Shown here in pieces: positions 33,006-45,125 of a stretch of 64,000 nt of DNA (the first letter of the stretch is position 1; every line of letters begins with the position of its first letter). The DNA comes from Anthoceros angustus. Taxonomy: Eukaryota > Streptophyta > Anthocerotopsida > Anthocerotales > Anthocerotaceae. The DNA lies in NCBI GenBank assembly GCA_010909165.1, contig VJWM01000172.1, positions 451,777 to 515,776 on the forward strand, written 5' to 3'. Both the position numbers and the translations under genes were made by a program. Under the pieces are notes generated by a model that ran no database searches, was not told the DNA's origin, and saw only the letters and a program-made list of their open reading frames with translations.

Positions 33006-34179
33006 CACGGAGGATGAACTAGGGGACTCCGTGGAGACAGAGATCCCTCCCAAGCGCATCAATATATCATATCGAACCACTTGATTTGTGAAATCATTTG
33101 AGTAATCCACCGATCTATTACAACATCCGGAAGACCAAGCGCTTTCAAAATCTCGGATCGAATCACTTGAGTTGCCAAAGTATTTGAGTACTCCATTTGA
33201 TCCATCACAAAATATGAATGAGCTATGCATTTATAGTTGAAACTTGGGTAAATATAGACTTGAAGATGGTTTTGTTCTCGATATATTATGAATTATCGAT
33301 AAGTTTTTTTATTTTGTTAGTAATTATAGTATATTTAATATTGATATTAACAAAAACATCATCATAAACATCACAAAATATTTCCAAGAGATATTAGCGC
33401 ATAATCGGTATAACGTTGTTTTACCATTAACTTATAGAATTATCAAAAACTATACCAAAGATAGACGTGGAAGATATATTACAAATAACCTTCTCGATCA
33501 CTAGATAAAACTGTAAGGAAGTAATTTGGCATAAAAGAAGGTAAACATAGTAAATATAGAAAGTGGATAAGAGTAAAAGTAATTATTAGTAGTTTAGGGT
33601 AAATATAATGGGGCATGATAGAAAACAAGAACTCTTGGAGGTAGGATGGGCATCAGCAGAGCGGTGGATCACCGACAAGTGCCCAGATAATTCATGTCGC
33701 AAAATCTCTTGGAAATATTGTTTGTGATGTTTATGATGATGTTTTTGTTATAATATCAATATGAAATATACTATAATTTACTAACAAAATAAAAATTATC
33801 GATAATTCATATATCATCGAACAAAACCATCTTCAAGTCTATATATGTATGGTCACACACAAATCACAAATCTATCTTCATATATCTATTTCAATCTTAC
33901 GAAAGGATTCTCATTTTGTTGTCTACAATGATTCCAAGTTTGCGATCTATGGCTATGATGATGTTTGTGATGCTATCTTTGCTTAGCATCAATTTTGTGC
34001 TAAGATTGCTAAGAGGTATTATAATTCTTTTATATGTGTGTATTCCATGTATTAAAATTCCATTTTAGATATGTATATTATGTTGCTCTCAACTAGCTAG
34101 TTTATGTTTGATGTGTTGTTAAATCACATGGTTGATGTAGAAAACAAAGGGAATTCGGACTACGTACTTCCCTGGTCCC
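33006..34179 (+). repeat. Unit F: post-pol tail and AT-rich hairpin block
   Basis: Arms at 33252-33395 and 33702-33846, spacer about 306 bp. Both arms have lost a few bases at gatgatatatta and aatatatcatcgag. Confidence 0.88.
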
Positions 34180-34492
34180 GATCCCCATCCATCTCCCCAT
34201 TTTCACCCTCCGCAGGGACTACGACTTCACGGTCTAGATCCTCATCCATCTCCCCATTTTACCCTCTTGCAGGACTACGTGCTTCTCGGTCCATCCATCT
34301 CCCCATTTCCCTCTGCAAAGCCGGACTACGTACTTCGGTCGGATCCTCATCCATCTCCCCATTTTTCCCTCTCTGCAAGCGGACTATGCATTCTGGTCAG
34401 GATCCTCATCCATCTCCCCATTTTTCCCTCTGCAGGACTATGTACTTCACGGTCCGGATCCTCATCCATCACCCCCAAATTTTGGTATCCTC
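34180..34492 (+). repeat. Unit F: minisatellite, 5 copies plus end variant
   Basis: The third copy begins abruptly as ggtccatccatctcccc, lacking gatcctc. The others start near 34238, 34342 and 34400, with the end variant near 34457. Confidence 0.92.
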
Positions 34493-35507
34493 CCAAGAAT
34501 AAGAAGTTGGTATAAGGGAGCAGAATGAAGATATCTATGGGAGCATAATTGGCTAGATTGTCTATGTTAGCTACGGTTGTTGGTAGGGATTTCTACTTCC
34601 CTTTGTGTAGGGATTGTTATCCCTTCTTCTCTGCTTCTGATGTCTTATGCAGCCCTAGTATATATTTGTTGTGGGGATATGCTTGTGCCTCTCGATGGGG
34701 CTTTAGGAGGTGAAATTCTCTTCTTTTATAAAGCATTAAAATTTTGGTGTAACAAAAGTTACTCTCAACCTTACGGTCTTGCTGCAATCACGAACAAATG
34801 AGCGCTCGCTTCGTGAATGGATTGAGCCGTACCGTGCTTAGTCGAATGCTCCAACTCTTGGAATCCAACGGTGTGGTTGGCGTCAGGATGGATGCTAGCA
34901 CATTCAAAAATCCAGAGAGATAAATCAATTCAAGAAGGATCGCTTGAGGCATACTCCTCTTACAATCGCATGTCACAACGAAGTTATCCGAATGGCTAAT
35001 AAGAGGCGGTAACTTATCCTAGCTAGCTTGTTCGAGTTCACATCAGTACATGTAGCTCAGAAGCATCTCCACAAGCCTTCACGAACCACAAGCATTTCCG
35101 GGACCTTCCATATCAAGAACCTTTTGCAGTCGATCAGATCATCTTGGATCTGAAACCAATTCAAGTGCAACATTTACATAGCGATTACTCACAATTGCTT
35201 GCTTGAAGCAAGAGCAAGGACTTCAAGAAGAGCTTAACTAGTTGCACCTCCACAAGCCTTCCAACGAGGCACGCCGTGGACCTCAAGAAGCTTTTGGTCG
35301 ACTCTTGAGACTAAACATCCTGGATTGTGCAACAAACCAATTCAAGTACATTTACATTGTTCACAATTGCTAGCTTGCCAAGAGCAGGGGACTTCAAGAA
35401 GAGCGTAATTGGTTGCACCTACACTCCAATTACAGTCATTCTACCCTCATGTGCAAGCTAAAGATGAATAAAGCGTGTATGCTCATGATACAATGATGAA
35501 GTGGTTG
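34493..35507 (+). repeat. Unit F/G connector with direct-repeat doublet
   Basis: The doublet at 35062-35412 is shorter than in other units, because both copies have lost short segments (for example gatcagatcatcttggatctgaaacc). The second copy starts near 35246. Confidence 0.8.
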
Positions 35508-37800
35508 ACACCAAACCTTGTTGTCACGGAGACATACCTCAACATCCAGTTCTCACAAGCTGCCGGTTGCTATTCTAGGCTTGGATTTTCAAGTTCATCA
35601 AGTTTTGCCAAGAAGGCGGCCTCGTTGTGTGATTGACCAAGAAGGACATGCCCTTCAAATGGCCGAGCCAAGGCATGAAGCCTTTCCTGATTGAAGGATA
35701 GCTTGGTGAGCGCACCAACACTACAACCACCTGATTGGGAAAAACCGTTCCATGTGTAATGCGATAGATGTGCCGCTATTGGGACTATCTTAAGCGATAA
35801 GGACGAAGCGGGATCATCAATTTTCTATGGCGGGCAACTTATGGATCTTTGAGAAATTATTCAACCAGGAGGAAGGTCTTAGCATCATATACTCTTGTAA
35901 GAAGTTTAGACACTACATGCTTGCTTGTAAGGTGGCGTTCCATGTCGACCATTTTGTGTTAAAGTACCTTGTGAACAAGCTAGATTTATCGGGAAGGATT
36001 GCTAGGTGGGTCTTGTCGCAAGAGTTTGATTTTGATGTAGAAACCAGGCCAAGGAAGCAATATATGAATGCCAATTTTGTTGCCCGTCTAAAATTGGAAA
36101 ATGGAAAATGGATTGTGGCCACTGATGACGTCCCATTTCGAGGAGCTAATGTGAGCGGTTAGGGGAGAGGATCATGAGCAAAGTACACATTTGATTGGTA
36201 ATGGCAGAGAGGTGTTGCAAAGGATGACCAAATATGCTCTGTGGAAGGGGTTTTGTGTGGGATTTTGCCGCGAGGACGATCTAGGAGTTCGAGATGAAGT
36301 AAAAGAGCAGCAACATGGGTGCAAGGAGGAGCAAGGTATGTCTTTAAGTGGAAGGGCTGCAAGTGGAGGCCTAGCTTGGCAAAAGGATGTGGAGAAACAA
36401 ATAAGAAATCGCAATTTGAAGGAAGGAGAGGTCACAAAAATGGTGTGCCTCATGAGGAGGTGTGCGTCTGGAGTCTAGAAGCGGAGGTAGCTCCGCATTG
36501 GTGAGATATGGAAGGATTGTGGAGAAACCACACTTGAAGAGTGCTTGCGGTGGAGTCAAGAAGAGCGTCAAGTCCACGGTCGATTGCGTGAAGTGGGCGC
36601 CAGGAAAAGCAGCAATGTGAGGAGATCGCCAGAGCGCGTCCGGGCTAGCCATGAGACTGGCAGCATAGAGATGAAGGCGGCGATGGGCGAGAGATGGCGG
36701 TCGATGGCATGAAGTGCCAGCAGTCGCTTTGCGAGAAGGAGCTGGTTTTACAAGCCAAGTAGAGGCTAGGCCACACCGACATCCCTAGTGGGCAAACCAG
36801 AGGGGGGCGAGGTGTACATGGGAAGAGGAGGGTCGGCGTGAAGGACTCCCATGTCCGCGGTATTTGCTAAGCTGAGGTACTGAAGATTCTTAGAGCAACG
36901 GGATCATGCCTAATGGTTTGTCAAGGAAGGCGTCTTGTTCCCTAAAAGCTAGCGCCTTATTGTCCTACGAGATGGGGTCTCATACAAGCATCGGATGGGA
37001 AGATCCAGGTTGTTTGGAAGAAGGAAGCTACTCATCATAGAAGCTTTCTAAGAGGCCGGAGGCCATTATTTGGTACAAATTACGATGAAGGAGATCCTAG
37101 ATGGTTTTGGTGGGCCACGATGCGAGAGGATGTGGATTTTGTTCGAGGTGTGATGCATTCCAACGGGTTGGGAGGCCGACTGTCAACACAATGGCCTCAT
37201 ACTTATATCCTACCTTTGGCACCTTTAGGAAGTGGGGCATAGACTTTGTGGGTCCCATCAGCCGCCACAAAATGGACAAGGCGAATATATTTTGGTGGAT
37301 ACGGACTCGCACAAAATGGCGAAAGCAACAAGGAAGGATGATGCACCGGGTGGCAAAGTTTCTCTTTGAGAACATAGTAATTCGGTATGGGTGTCCTTTG
37401 GGTGACGATAGGGGAACTCATTTTCTCAACTCGGTGATTGAGTCTTTTACCTCCTACCTCAATATCAGAGCATCGAAGACAACTCCTTACAATCCAAGGC
37501 AAATGGTTTTGTGGAGAACACGAATGGTTTGTTGTGTACAATCTTGACCAAGGTAATACCACATGTATGATTGGGACACCAAATTTATTTTGTGGGCCTA
37601 CGGTGGAGAAGGTGACCACCAAGAAGACTATTATTTAACGCGTGGAAGAGGGGCGATGTCGGGTTGTTCGTATCCTCCCCTTGAATTTCCCTTGACGTCA
37701 AACCTCAACTCCTCATGAGTTTACGGATGCACAATCTTAACAACTCTATTGATCCTACTTGTAATATATGGAGGAAGTCGACCGGCACATGGTGTTTGAC
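35508..37800 (+). pseudogene. Unit G: Ty3/gypsy pol remnant (longest integrase core ORF)
   Basis: RNase H reads in 35827-36162 from YSCKKFRHYMLAC through FHVDHFVLKYLVNK and EFDFDVETRPRKQYMNANFV, but the TEREG Glu block is lost (attcaaccaggaggaagg). The 148-residue ORF 37101-37547 is the best integrase core in the window: RCDAFQRVGRPT, WGIDFVGPIS (first Asp), FENIVIRYGCPL, DDRGTHFLNSVIESF (second Asp) and KTTPYNP. It shifts frame before the catalytic Glu, ending NPRQMVLWRTRMVCC instead of NPKANGL.EN. Confidence 0.92.
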
Positions 37801-38971
37801 TGGAGGATGAACTAGCCGGGACTCCGTGGAGACAGAGATCCCTACGACCAAGCGCATCCAATATATCATATCGAGCCACTTGATTTGTGAAATCATTTGA
37901 GTAATCCACTGATCTATTACAACATCACGGAAGACCAAGCGCTTTCAAAATCTCGATCGAATCACTTGAGTTGCCAAAGTATTTGAGTACTCCATTTGAT
38001 CCATCACAAAATATGAATGAGCTATGCATTTATAGTTGAAACTTGGGTAAATATAGACTTGAAGATGGTTTTGTTCTCATGATATATTATGAATTATCGA
38101 TAAGTTTTTTTATTTTGTTAGTAAATTATAGTATATTTAATATTGATATTATAACAAAACATCATCATAAACATCACAAAAATATTTCCAAGAGATATTG
38201 CAATCGTATAACGTTGTTTCCATTAACTTATAGAATTATCAAAAACTATACCAAAGATAGAGCGTAAGGAAGTTATATAAATAACCTTCTCGATCACTAG
38301 ATAAAAGCATGGAAGTAATTTGGCATAAAAGAAGGTAAACATAGTAAATATAGAAAGTGGATAAGAGTAAAAGTAATTATTGGGGTAGTTTAGGTAAATA
38401 TAATGGGGCATGATAGAAGCAAGCAAAGAACTCTTAGTAGGATGGAGCTCTTAGTAGCGGTGGATCACATGCCCTATAAAAATTCAGATGTCGAAAATCT
38501 CTTGGAAATATTGTTTGTGATGTTTATGATGATGTTTTGTTATAATATCAATATGAAATATACTATAATTTACTAACAAAATAAAAAAAATTATCGATAA
38601 TTCATAATATATCATCGAGAACAAAACCATCTTCAATCTATATATGTATGGTCTACACAAATCACAAATCTATCTTCATATATCTATTTCAATCTTACGA
38701 AAGGATTCTCATTTTGTTGTCTAATGATTCAAGTTTCGTTGATCTATGGCTATGATGATGTTTGTGATGCTATCTTTGCTTAGCATCAATTTTGTGTCAC
38801 AAGATTGCTAAGAGGTATATAATTCTTTTATATGTGTATTCCATGTATTAAAATTCCATTTTAGATATGTATATTATGCTTGCTCTCAACTAGCTAGTTT
38901 ATGTTGTGATGTGTTGTTAAATCACTGTGGTTGATGTAGAAAAAACAAAGGAATTCGGACTACATTTGGTC
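37801..38971 (+). repeat. Unit G: post-pol tail and AT-rich hairpin block
   Basis: Arms at 38051-38199 and 38496-38645, spacer about 296 bp. The spacer has a local rearrangement (gatagagcgtaaggaagttatataaataacc) where others read gatagacgtggaagatatattacaaataacc. Confidence 0.88.
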
Positions 38972-39291
38972 CGATCCCCATCCATCTCCCCATTTTCACC
39001 CTCTGCAAGTGGACTCGCATTTCTGGTCTAGATCCTCATCCATCTCCCCATTTTACCGCAGCCGGACTACGTACTTCCTGGTCGGATCCTCATCCATCTC
39101 CCCATTTTTCCCTCTCAGCGGACTCGCATACTTCCCGGTCCAGGATCCTCATCCATCTCCCCATTTTTCCCTCTGCAAGCCGGACTATGTACTTCTGGTC
39201 CGGATCCTCATCCATCTCCCCATTTTTTCCCTCTGCAAAGCGGACTATGTACTTCGGTCGGATCCTCATCCATCACCCCCAAATTTTGGTA
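38972..39291 (+). repeat. Unit G: minisatellite, 5 copies plus end variant
   Basis: Starts at about 38972, 39030, 39085, 39144 and 39201, with the end variant near 39259. Confidence 0.93.
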
Positions 39292-40355
39292 TCCTCCCAA
39301 GAATAAGAAGTTGGTATAAGGGAACATGAATGAAGATATCTATGGGAGCATAATTGGCTAGATTGTCTAGCTACGGTTGTTGGTAGGAGTTTCTACTTCC
39401 TTTGTGTAGGGATTGTTATCCCTTCTTCTCCTGCTTTGTTCTGCTTATGTGCAGCCCTAGTATATATTTGTTGTGGGGATATGCTTGTGCCTCTCGATGG
39501 GGCTTTAGGAGGTGAAATTCTCTTCTTTTTATAAAGCATTAAAAATTTGGTGTAACAAAAGTTACTCTCAACCTCACGGTCTCTAATGCTCATTTGGCAA
39601 TCTAACAATGAGCGATCGCTGAGCAGGAACGGTCTTTGCGGCCTTGCTAGTCGAATGCTCCAACTCTTGGAATCCACAACAGCGGTGGTTGGCGTCTACT
39701 TGAGATGGATGCTAGCACATTCAAAAATCCAGGAGAGATAAATCAATTCAAGAAGGATCCGGCGAGCATACCTCTCATAATCGCATGTCACAACGGAGTT
39801 ATCCGAATGGCTAATAAGAGCGGTAACTTATCCTAGCTAGCAAGCTTGTCGAGTTCGATGTGTGCACGAGTACATGTAGCTCTAGAAGCATCTCCACAAG
39901 CCTTCAACCACAAGCATTTCCGAGGACCTTCCATATCAAGAACCTTTTGCGGTCGACTCGTGAGATCAACATCTTGGATTGTCGCAAAGAAACCAATTCA
40001 AGTGCAACATTTACATAGCGATTACTCACAATTGCTTGCTTGAAGCAAGAGCAAGGACTTCAAAGAAGAGCCCAACTAGTTGCACCTCCACAAGCCTTCG
40101 ACCAGGAGGCACGCACTTCCAGGACCTTCCTCGTCAAGAAGCTTTTGCGATCGACTTGAGACTAAACATCCCGGATTGTTGTGCAACAAACCAATTCAAG
40201 TACAACATTTACATAGCGATTGTTCACAATTGCTAGCTTGAAGCAAGAGGGGGACTTCAAAGAAGAGCGTAATTGGTTGCACCTACACTCCAATTACAGT
40301 CATTCTACCCTCATGTGCAAGCTAAAGATGAATAAAGCGTGTAGGCTCGTGCATG
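39292..40355 (+). repeat. Unit G/H connector with direct-repeat doublet
   Basis: The doublet is at 39888-40276. An 85-residue ORF (39979-40236) runs through both copies in one frame, showing NQFKCNIYIAITHNCLLEA then NQFKYNIYIAIVHNC. The repeat therefore keeps its frame in this unit. I recognise no protein family. Confidence 0.84.
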
Positions 40356-42660
40356 ATACATGATGCTTGACAGTTGACCAAACCTTGTTGTCACGGAGAC
40401 ATACCTCAACATCCAGTTCTCACAAGGCTCGCTGCACTTGGCTGCAGCCCTAGGCTTGGATTTTCAAGTTCATCAAGGATTTTGCCAAGAAGGCGGCCTC
40501 GTTGTGTGATTGACCAAGAAGGACATGCCCTTCAAATGGGAGAGCCAAGGCATGAAGCCTTCGCTAGCTTGAAGGATAGCTTGGTGAGCGCACCAACACT
40601 ACAACCACCGATTGGAAAAACCGTTCCATGTGTACGTAGATGCGCTTATTGGACTATCTTAAGCGGAAGGACGGAAGAAGCGGGATCATCCAATTTTCTA
40701 TCTTTGGCGGGCAACTTATGGATCTTGAGAAATTATTCAACCACCGAGAGGAAGGTCTTAGCATCATATACTCTTGTAAGAAGTTTAGACACTAGCATGC
40801 TTGCTTGTAAGGTGACGCCATTTATGTTGAAAGTACCTTGTGAACAAGCTAGATTTATGTGAAGGATTGCTAGGTCCTGCTTGCCGCAAGAGTTTGATTT
40901 TGATGTAGAAACCCAAAGCCAAGGAAGCAATATATGAATGCCAATTTTGTTGCCCTCGAAAATTGGAAAATGGAAAATGGATTTTAGCCACCGATGACGC
41001 CCCATTTCCCGACGAGCTAGTAGCAATGAGCGATTAGGGGAGAGGATTGTGAGCAAAGTACACATTTGATTGAGGTCAGGCAAAGAAGAGGTGTTGCGGA
41101 AGGACCAAATGTACATGGAAGGTTTTGCAGTGATTTGTCATAGAGGACGATCTAGAGTTCGAGATGAAGTAAAGAGCAGCAAAGATGGGTGCAAGGAGGA
41201 GCAAGGTATGCTCTTTAAGTGGAAGGGCTGCAAGTGGAGGCTACAAGCGTTGGCAAAAGGATGTGGAGAAACACAAGAAATCGCAATTTGAAGGAAGGAG
41301 AGGTGGCACACAAAATGGTGTGCCTCATGAGGAGGTGTGTGCGCCTGGAGCGGCGAGTAGCTCCATTGGTGGTGTATGGAGAAGATTGTGGAGAAACCAT
41401 CCGAAAGAGTGCTTGCGGTGGACCGAAGAAAGAGCGTCGACAAGTCCACGGTCGATCACATGGCTGGAAAACGCAGCAATGTGAGGAGATCGCTGAGCTG
41501 CAGGGCTAGGCTGAGACCAGCATAGAGATGAAGAGGCAGCGGCGGCGCAGATGAGCAGTCGATGGCCCCAGTACAGTGCCAGCGGCCGACGCCCAGAAGG
41601 AGCTGGTTTTGCGCCAAGTAGAGGCGAGGCAGCAGACATCCCCAGTGGGCAAACTAGAGGGATCGAGGTACATGGGAAGAGGAGGTCGAGCGTGAAGGAC
41701 TCCCATGTCCACGTATTTGCTAAACGGTGAGGTACCAAGATTCTTAGAGCACGGGATCATGCCTAATGGTTTGTCAAGGAAGGGCGTTTGTTGTTCCTCC
41801 TCGCTACTTATTGTCTCTGAGATGGGGTCTCATACAGCTTGGTCCTATGGGAAGATCCGAGGTTGTTTGAAGAGAAGGAAGCTACTCTCATCATAGAAGC
41901 TTTGCATGCGGAGGCCATTATTTCACAAATTACGATGAAGGAGATCCTAGATGGTGGTTTGGTGGCCACGATGCAGAGGGATGTGGGATTTTGTTGGTGT
42001 GATGCATTCCAACGGGTTGGGAGGCCGACTTTAACTTTGTCAACACAATGGCCTCATACTTATATCCCTTCTTGGCACCTTCGAAGTGGGGCATAGACTT
42101 TGTGGGTCCCATCAGCCCACAAAATGGACAAGGCAGCAATATATTTTGGTGGATACTTGACTACAAAATGGCGAGGTCAAGCAACAAGGAAGGATGCACC
42201 AGTGGCAAAGTTTCTCTTTGAGAACATCGTAACTCGGTATGGGTGTCCTTTGGAGTCGGCCGGTGATAGGGGAACTCATTTTCTCAACTCGGTGATTGAG
42301 TCTTTTACCTCTACCTCAATATCCTGATCGAAGACAACTCATACAATCCCAAGGCAAATGGTTTTGTGGAGAACACGAATGGTTTTGTTGTGTACAATCT
42401 TGACCAAGGTAACTCACACATGTATGATTGGGACACCAAATTGCATTCGGTTTGTGGGCTTGATGCTGGAGAAGGTGACCACCAAGAAGACTCCTATTTA
42501 ACGTGATGAAGAGGGGCACGGGGTTGTTCGTATCCTCCCCTTGAATTTCCCTTGACGTCAAACCTCAACTCCTCATGAGTTTCGGATGCACAATCTTACT
42601 TTCTATTGATCCCGTCACTTGGTAATATATGGAGGAATCGTCAGCACATGGTGTTTGACA
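40356..42660 (+). pseudogene. Unit H: Ty3/gypsy pol remnant
   Basis: The entry sequence is altered (gatgcttgacagttgaccaaacc). RNase H at about 40600-40930 lacks a clean VDHF block (ccatttatgttgaaagtacc). Integrase zinc region at 41720-42010 is shortened. Core ORF 42100-42327 includes KFLFENIVTRYGCPL, GDRGTHFLNSVIESF and then breaks. The KTTPYNPKANG block is lost to atacaatcccaagg. Confidence 0.86.
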
Positions 42661-43797
42661 CGGAGGATGAACTAGGGACTCCGTGGAGATGATCCTCACG
42701 ACCAAGCGCATCAATATATCATATCGAGCCACTTGATTTGTGAAATCATTTGAGTAATCCACCGATCTATTACAACATCCGAAGACATCAAGCGCTTTCA
42801 AAATCTGATCGAATCACTTGACCAACAAAGTATTTGAGTACTCCATTTGATCCATCACAAAATATGAATGAGCTATGCATTTATAGTTGAAACTTGGGTA
42901 AATATAGACTTGAAGATGGTTTTGTTCTCGATGATATATGAATTATCGATAAGTTTTTTTTAGTAAATTATAGTATATTTAATATTGATATTATAACAAA
43001 ACATCATCATAAACATCACAAAAATATTTCCAAGAGATATTGATAATCGTATAACGTTGTTTTACCATTAACTTATAGAATTATCAAAAACTATACCAAA
43101 GATAGACGTGGAAGATATATTACAAATAACCTTCTCGATCACTAGATAAAAGCATAGTAATTTGGCATAAAAGAAGGAAACATAGTAAATATAGAAAGTG
43201 GATTGAGTAAAAGTAATTATTGGGGTAGTTTAGGGTAAATATAATGGGGCATGATAGAACAAAGAACTCTGAGGTAGGATGGGCATCAAGGCGGTGGATC
43301 CATGCTTCCATAAATTCGATGTCGCAAAAAATCTCTTGGAAATATTGTTTGTGATGTTTATGATGATGTTTTGTTATAATATCAATATGAAATACTATAC
43401 AATTTAACAACAAAATAAAAATTCATTAATTCATAATATATCATCGAGAACAAAACCATCTTCAAGTCTATATATGTATGGTCCCTACACACAAATCACA
43501 AACTATCTTCATATCTATTTCAATCTTTAGAAGGATTCTCATTTTGTTGTCTACAATGATTCCAAGTTTGGCTCTAGCTATGATGATGTTTGTGATGCTA
43601 TCTTGCTTAGCATCAATTTTGTGTCCAAGATTGCTAAGAGGTATTATAATTCTTATATGTGTGTATTCCACTAAAATTCCATTTTAGATATGTATATTAT
43701 GTTGCTCTCAACTAGCTAGTTTATGTTGGTCCGATGTGTTGTTAAACTGGTTGATGTAGAAAAACAAAGGGAATTAGGACTACGATTTCACTAGTCC
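42661..43797 (+). repeat. Unit H: post-pol tail and AT-rich hairpin block
   Basis: Arms at 42902-43041 and 43331-43474, spacer about 289 bp. The left arm lacks the tattttgt segment of other units (aagttttttttagtaaatt), and the right arm has several substitutions. Confidence 0.87.
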
Positions 43798-44107
43798 CGA
43801 TCCCCATCCATCTCCCCATTTTCACCCTCTCGCAGCTTTGGATCACGACTTCTGTCTAGATCCTCATCCATCTCCCCATTTTACCTCCAGTGCCGGACCA
43901 CGCCGATTTCTGGTCGGATCCTCATCCATCTCCCCATTTTTCCCTCTCGCAAGCCGATTTCCTGGTCCATCCTCATCCATCTCCCCATTTTTCCCTCCGC
44001 AGGACTATGTTCTCGGTCCGTGATCCTCATCCATCTCCCCATTTTTCCCTCAGCCGACTATGTACTTCTCGGTCGGATCCTCATCCATCACCCCCCAAAT
44101 TTTGGTA
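43798..44107 (+). repeat. Unit H: minisatellite, 5 copies plus end variant
   Basis: Starts at about 43798, 43859, 43916, 43967 and 44023, with the end variant near 44076. Confidence 0.92.
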
Positions 44108-45125
44108 TCCCTCCCAAGAATAAGAAGTTGGTGCGTGAATGCTGAAGATATCTATGGGAGCAATTGGCTAGATTGTCTATGTTAGCCAGTTGTTGGTAGG
44201 GACTTCCCTTTGTGTAGGGATTGTTATCCTTCTTCCTTCGGGTGGTCTGTTCTTATGTGCAGCCCTAGTATATATTTGTTGTGGGATATGCTTGTGCCTC
44301 TCGATGGGGCTTTAGGAGGTGAAATTCTCTTCTTTTTATAAAGCATTAAAAATTTGGTGTAACAAAAGTTACTCTCAACCTTACGGTCTCTAATGCGCAA
44401 GTACGAACAATGAGCTCGTTGAATGTGAAGTGGTACTCGCTTAGTCGAATGCTCCAACTCTTGGAATCCTCGACAACGGTGGTTACGCCCCTGCCGAGAT
44501 GGATGCACATTCAAAAATCCGGAGAGATAAATCAATTCAAGAAGGATCCGGCTGAGGCATACTCCTCTTACAATCGCATGTCACAACGAGTTATCTCGAA
44601 TGGCTAATAATAAGAGGCGGTAACTTATCCAGCTAGCAAGCTTGTTCGAGTTCATGGCGGTGCCTGAGTACATGTAGCTCTAGAAGCATCTCCACAAGCC
44701 TTCCAACCACAAGCATTTCGGGACCTTCCATATCAAGAACCTTTGCGCCCGACTGTGAGATCAACATCTTGGATTAGCAGCAAACCAATTCAAGTGCAAC
44801 ATTTACATAGCGATTACTCACATTGCTTGCTTGAAGCAAGAGGACTTCAAAGAAGAGTTTAACTAGTTGCACCTCCACAAGCCTTCGAACGGGAGCGCCG
44901 CACTTCCCTCGAAGCTTTTAGCCCGACTCGAGACTAAACATCCTGGATTGTTGTGCAACAAACCAATTCAAGTACAACATTTACATAGCGATTATCACAA
45001 TTGCTAGCTTGAAAGAGTGGACTTCAAAGAAGAGGCGTAATTGCACCTACACTCCAATTACAGTCATTCTACCCTCATGCAAGCTAAAGATGAATAAAGC
45101 GTATGCTCCGCATGATATAATCGAT
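44108..45125 (+). repeat. Unit H/I connector with direct-repeat doublet
   Basis: The doublet is at 44687-45043. A 65-residue ORF at 44410-44607 (SRMLQLLES...AEAYSSYNRMSQRVISNG) covers the conserved stretch before it. That stretch is the only part of the connector that looks mildly protein-like, and I cannot assign it. The second repeat has lost about 20 bp (ttccctcgaagcttttagc). Confidence 0.8.
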
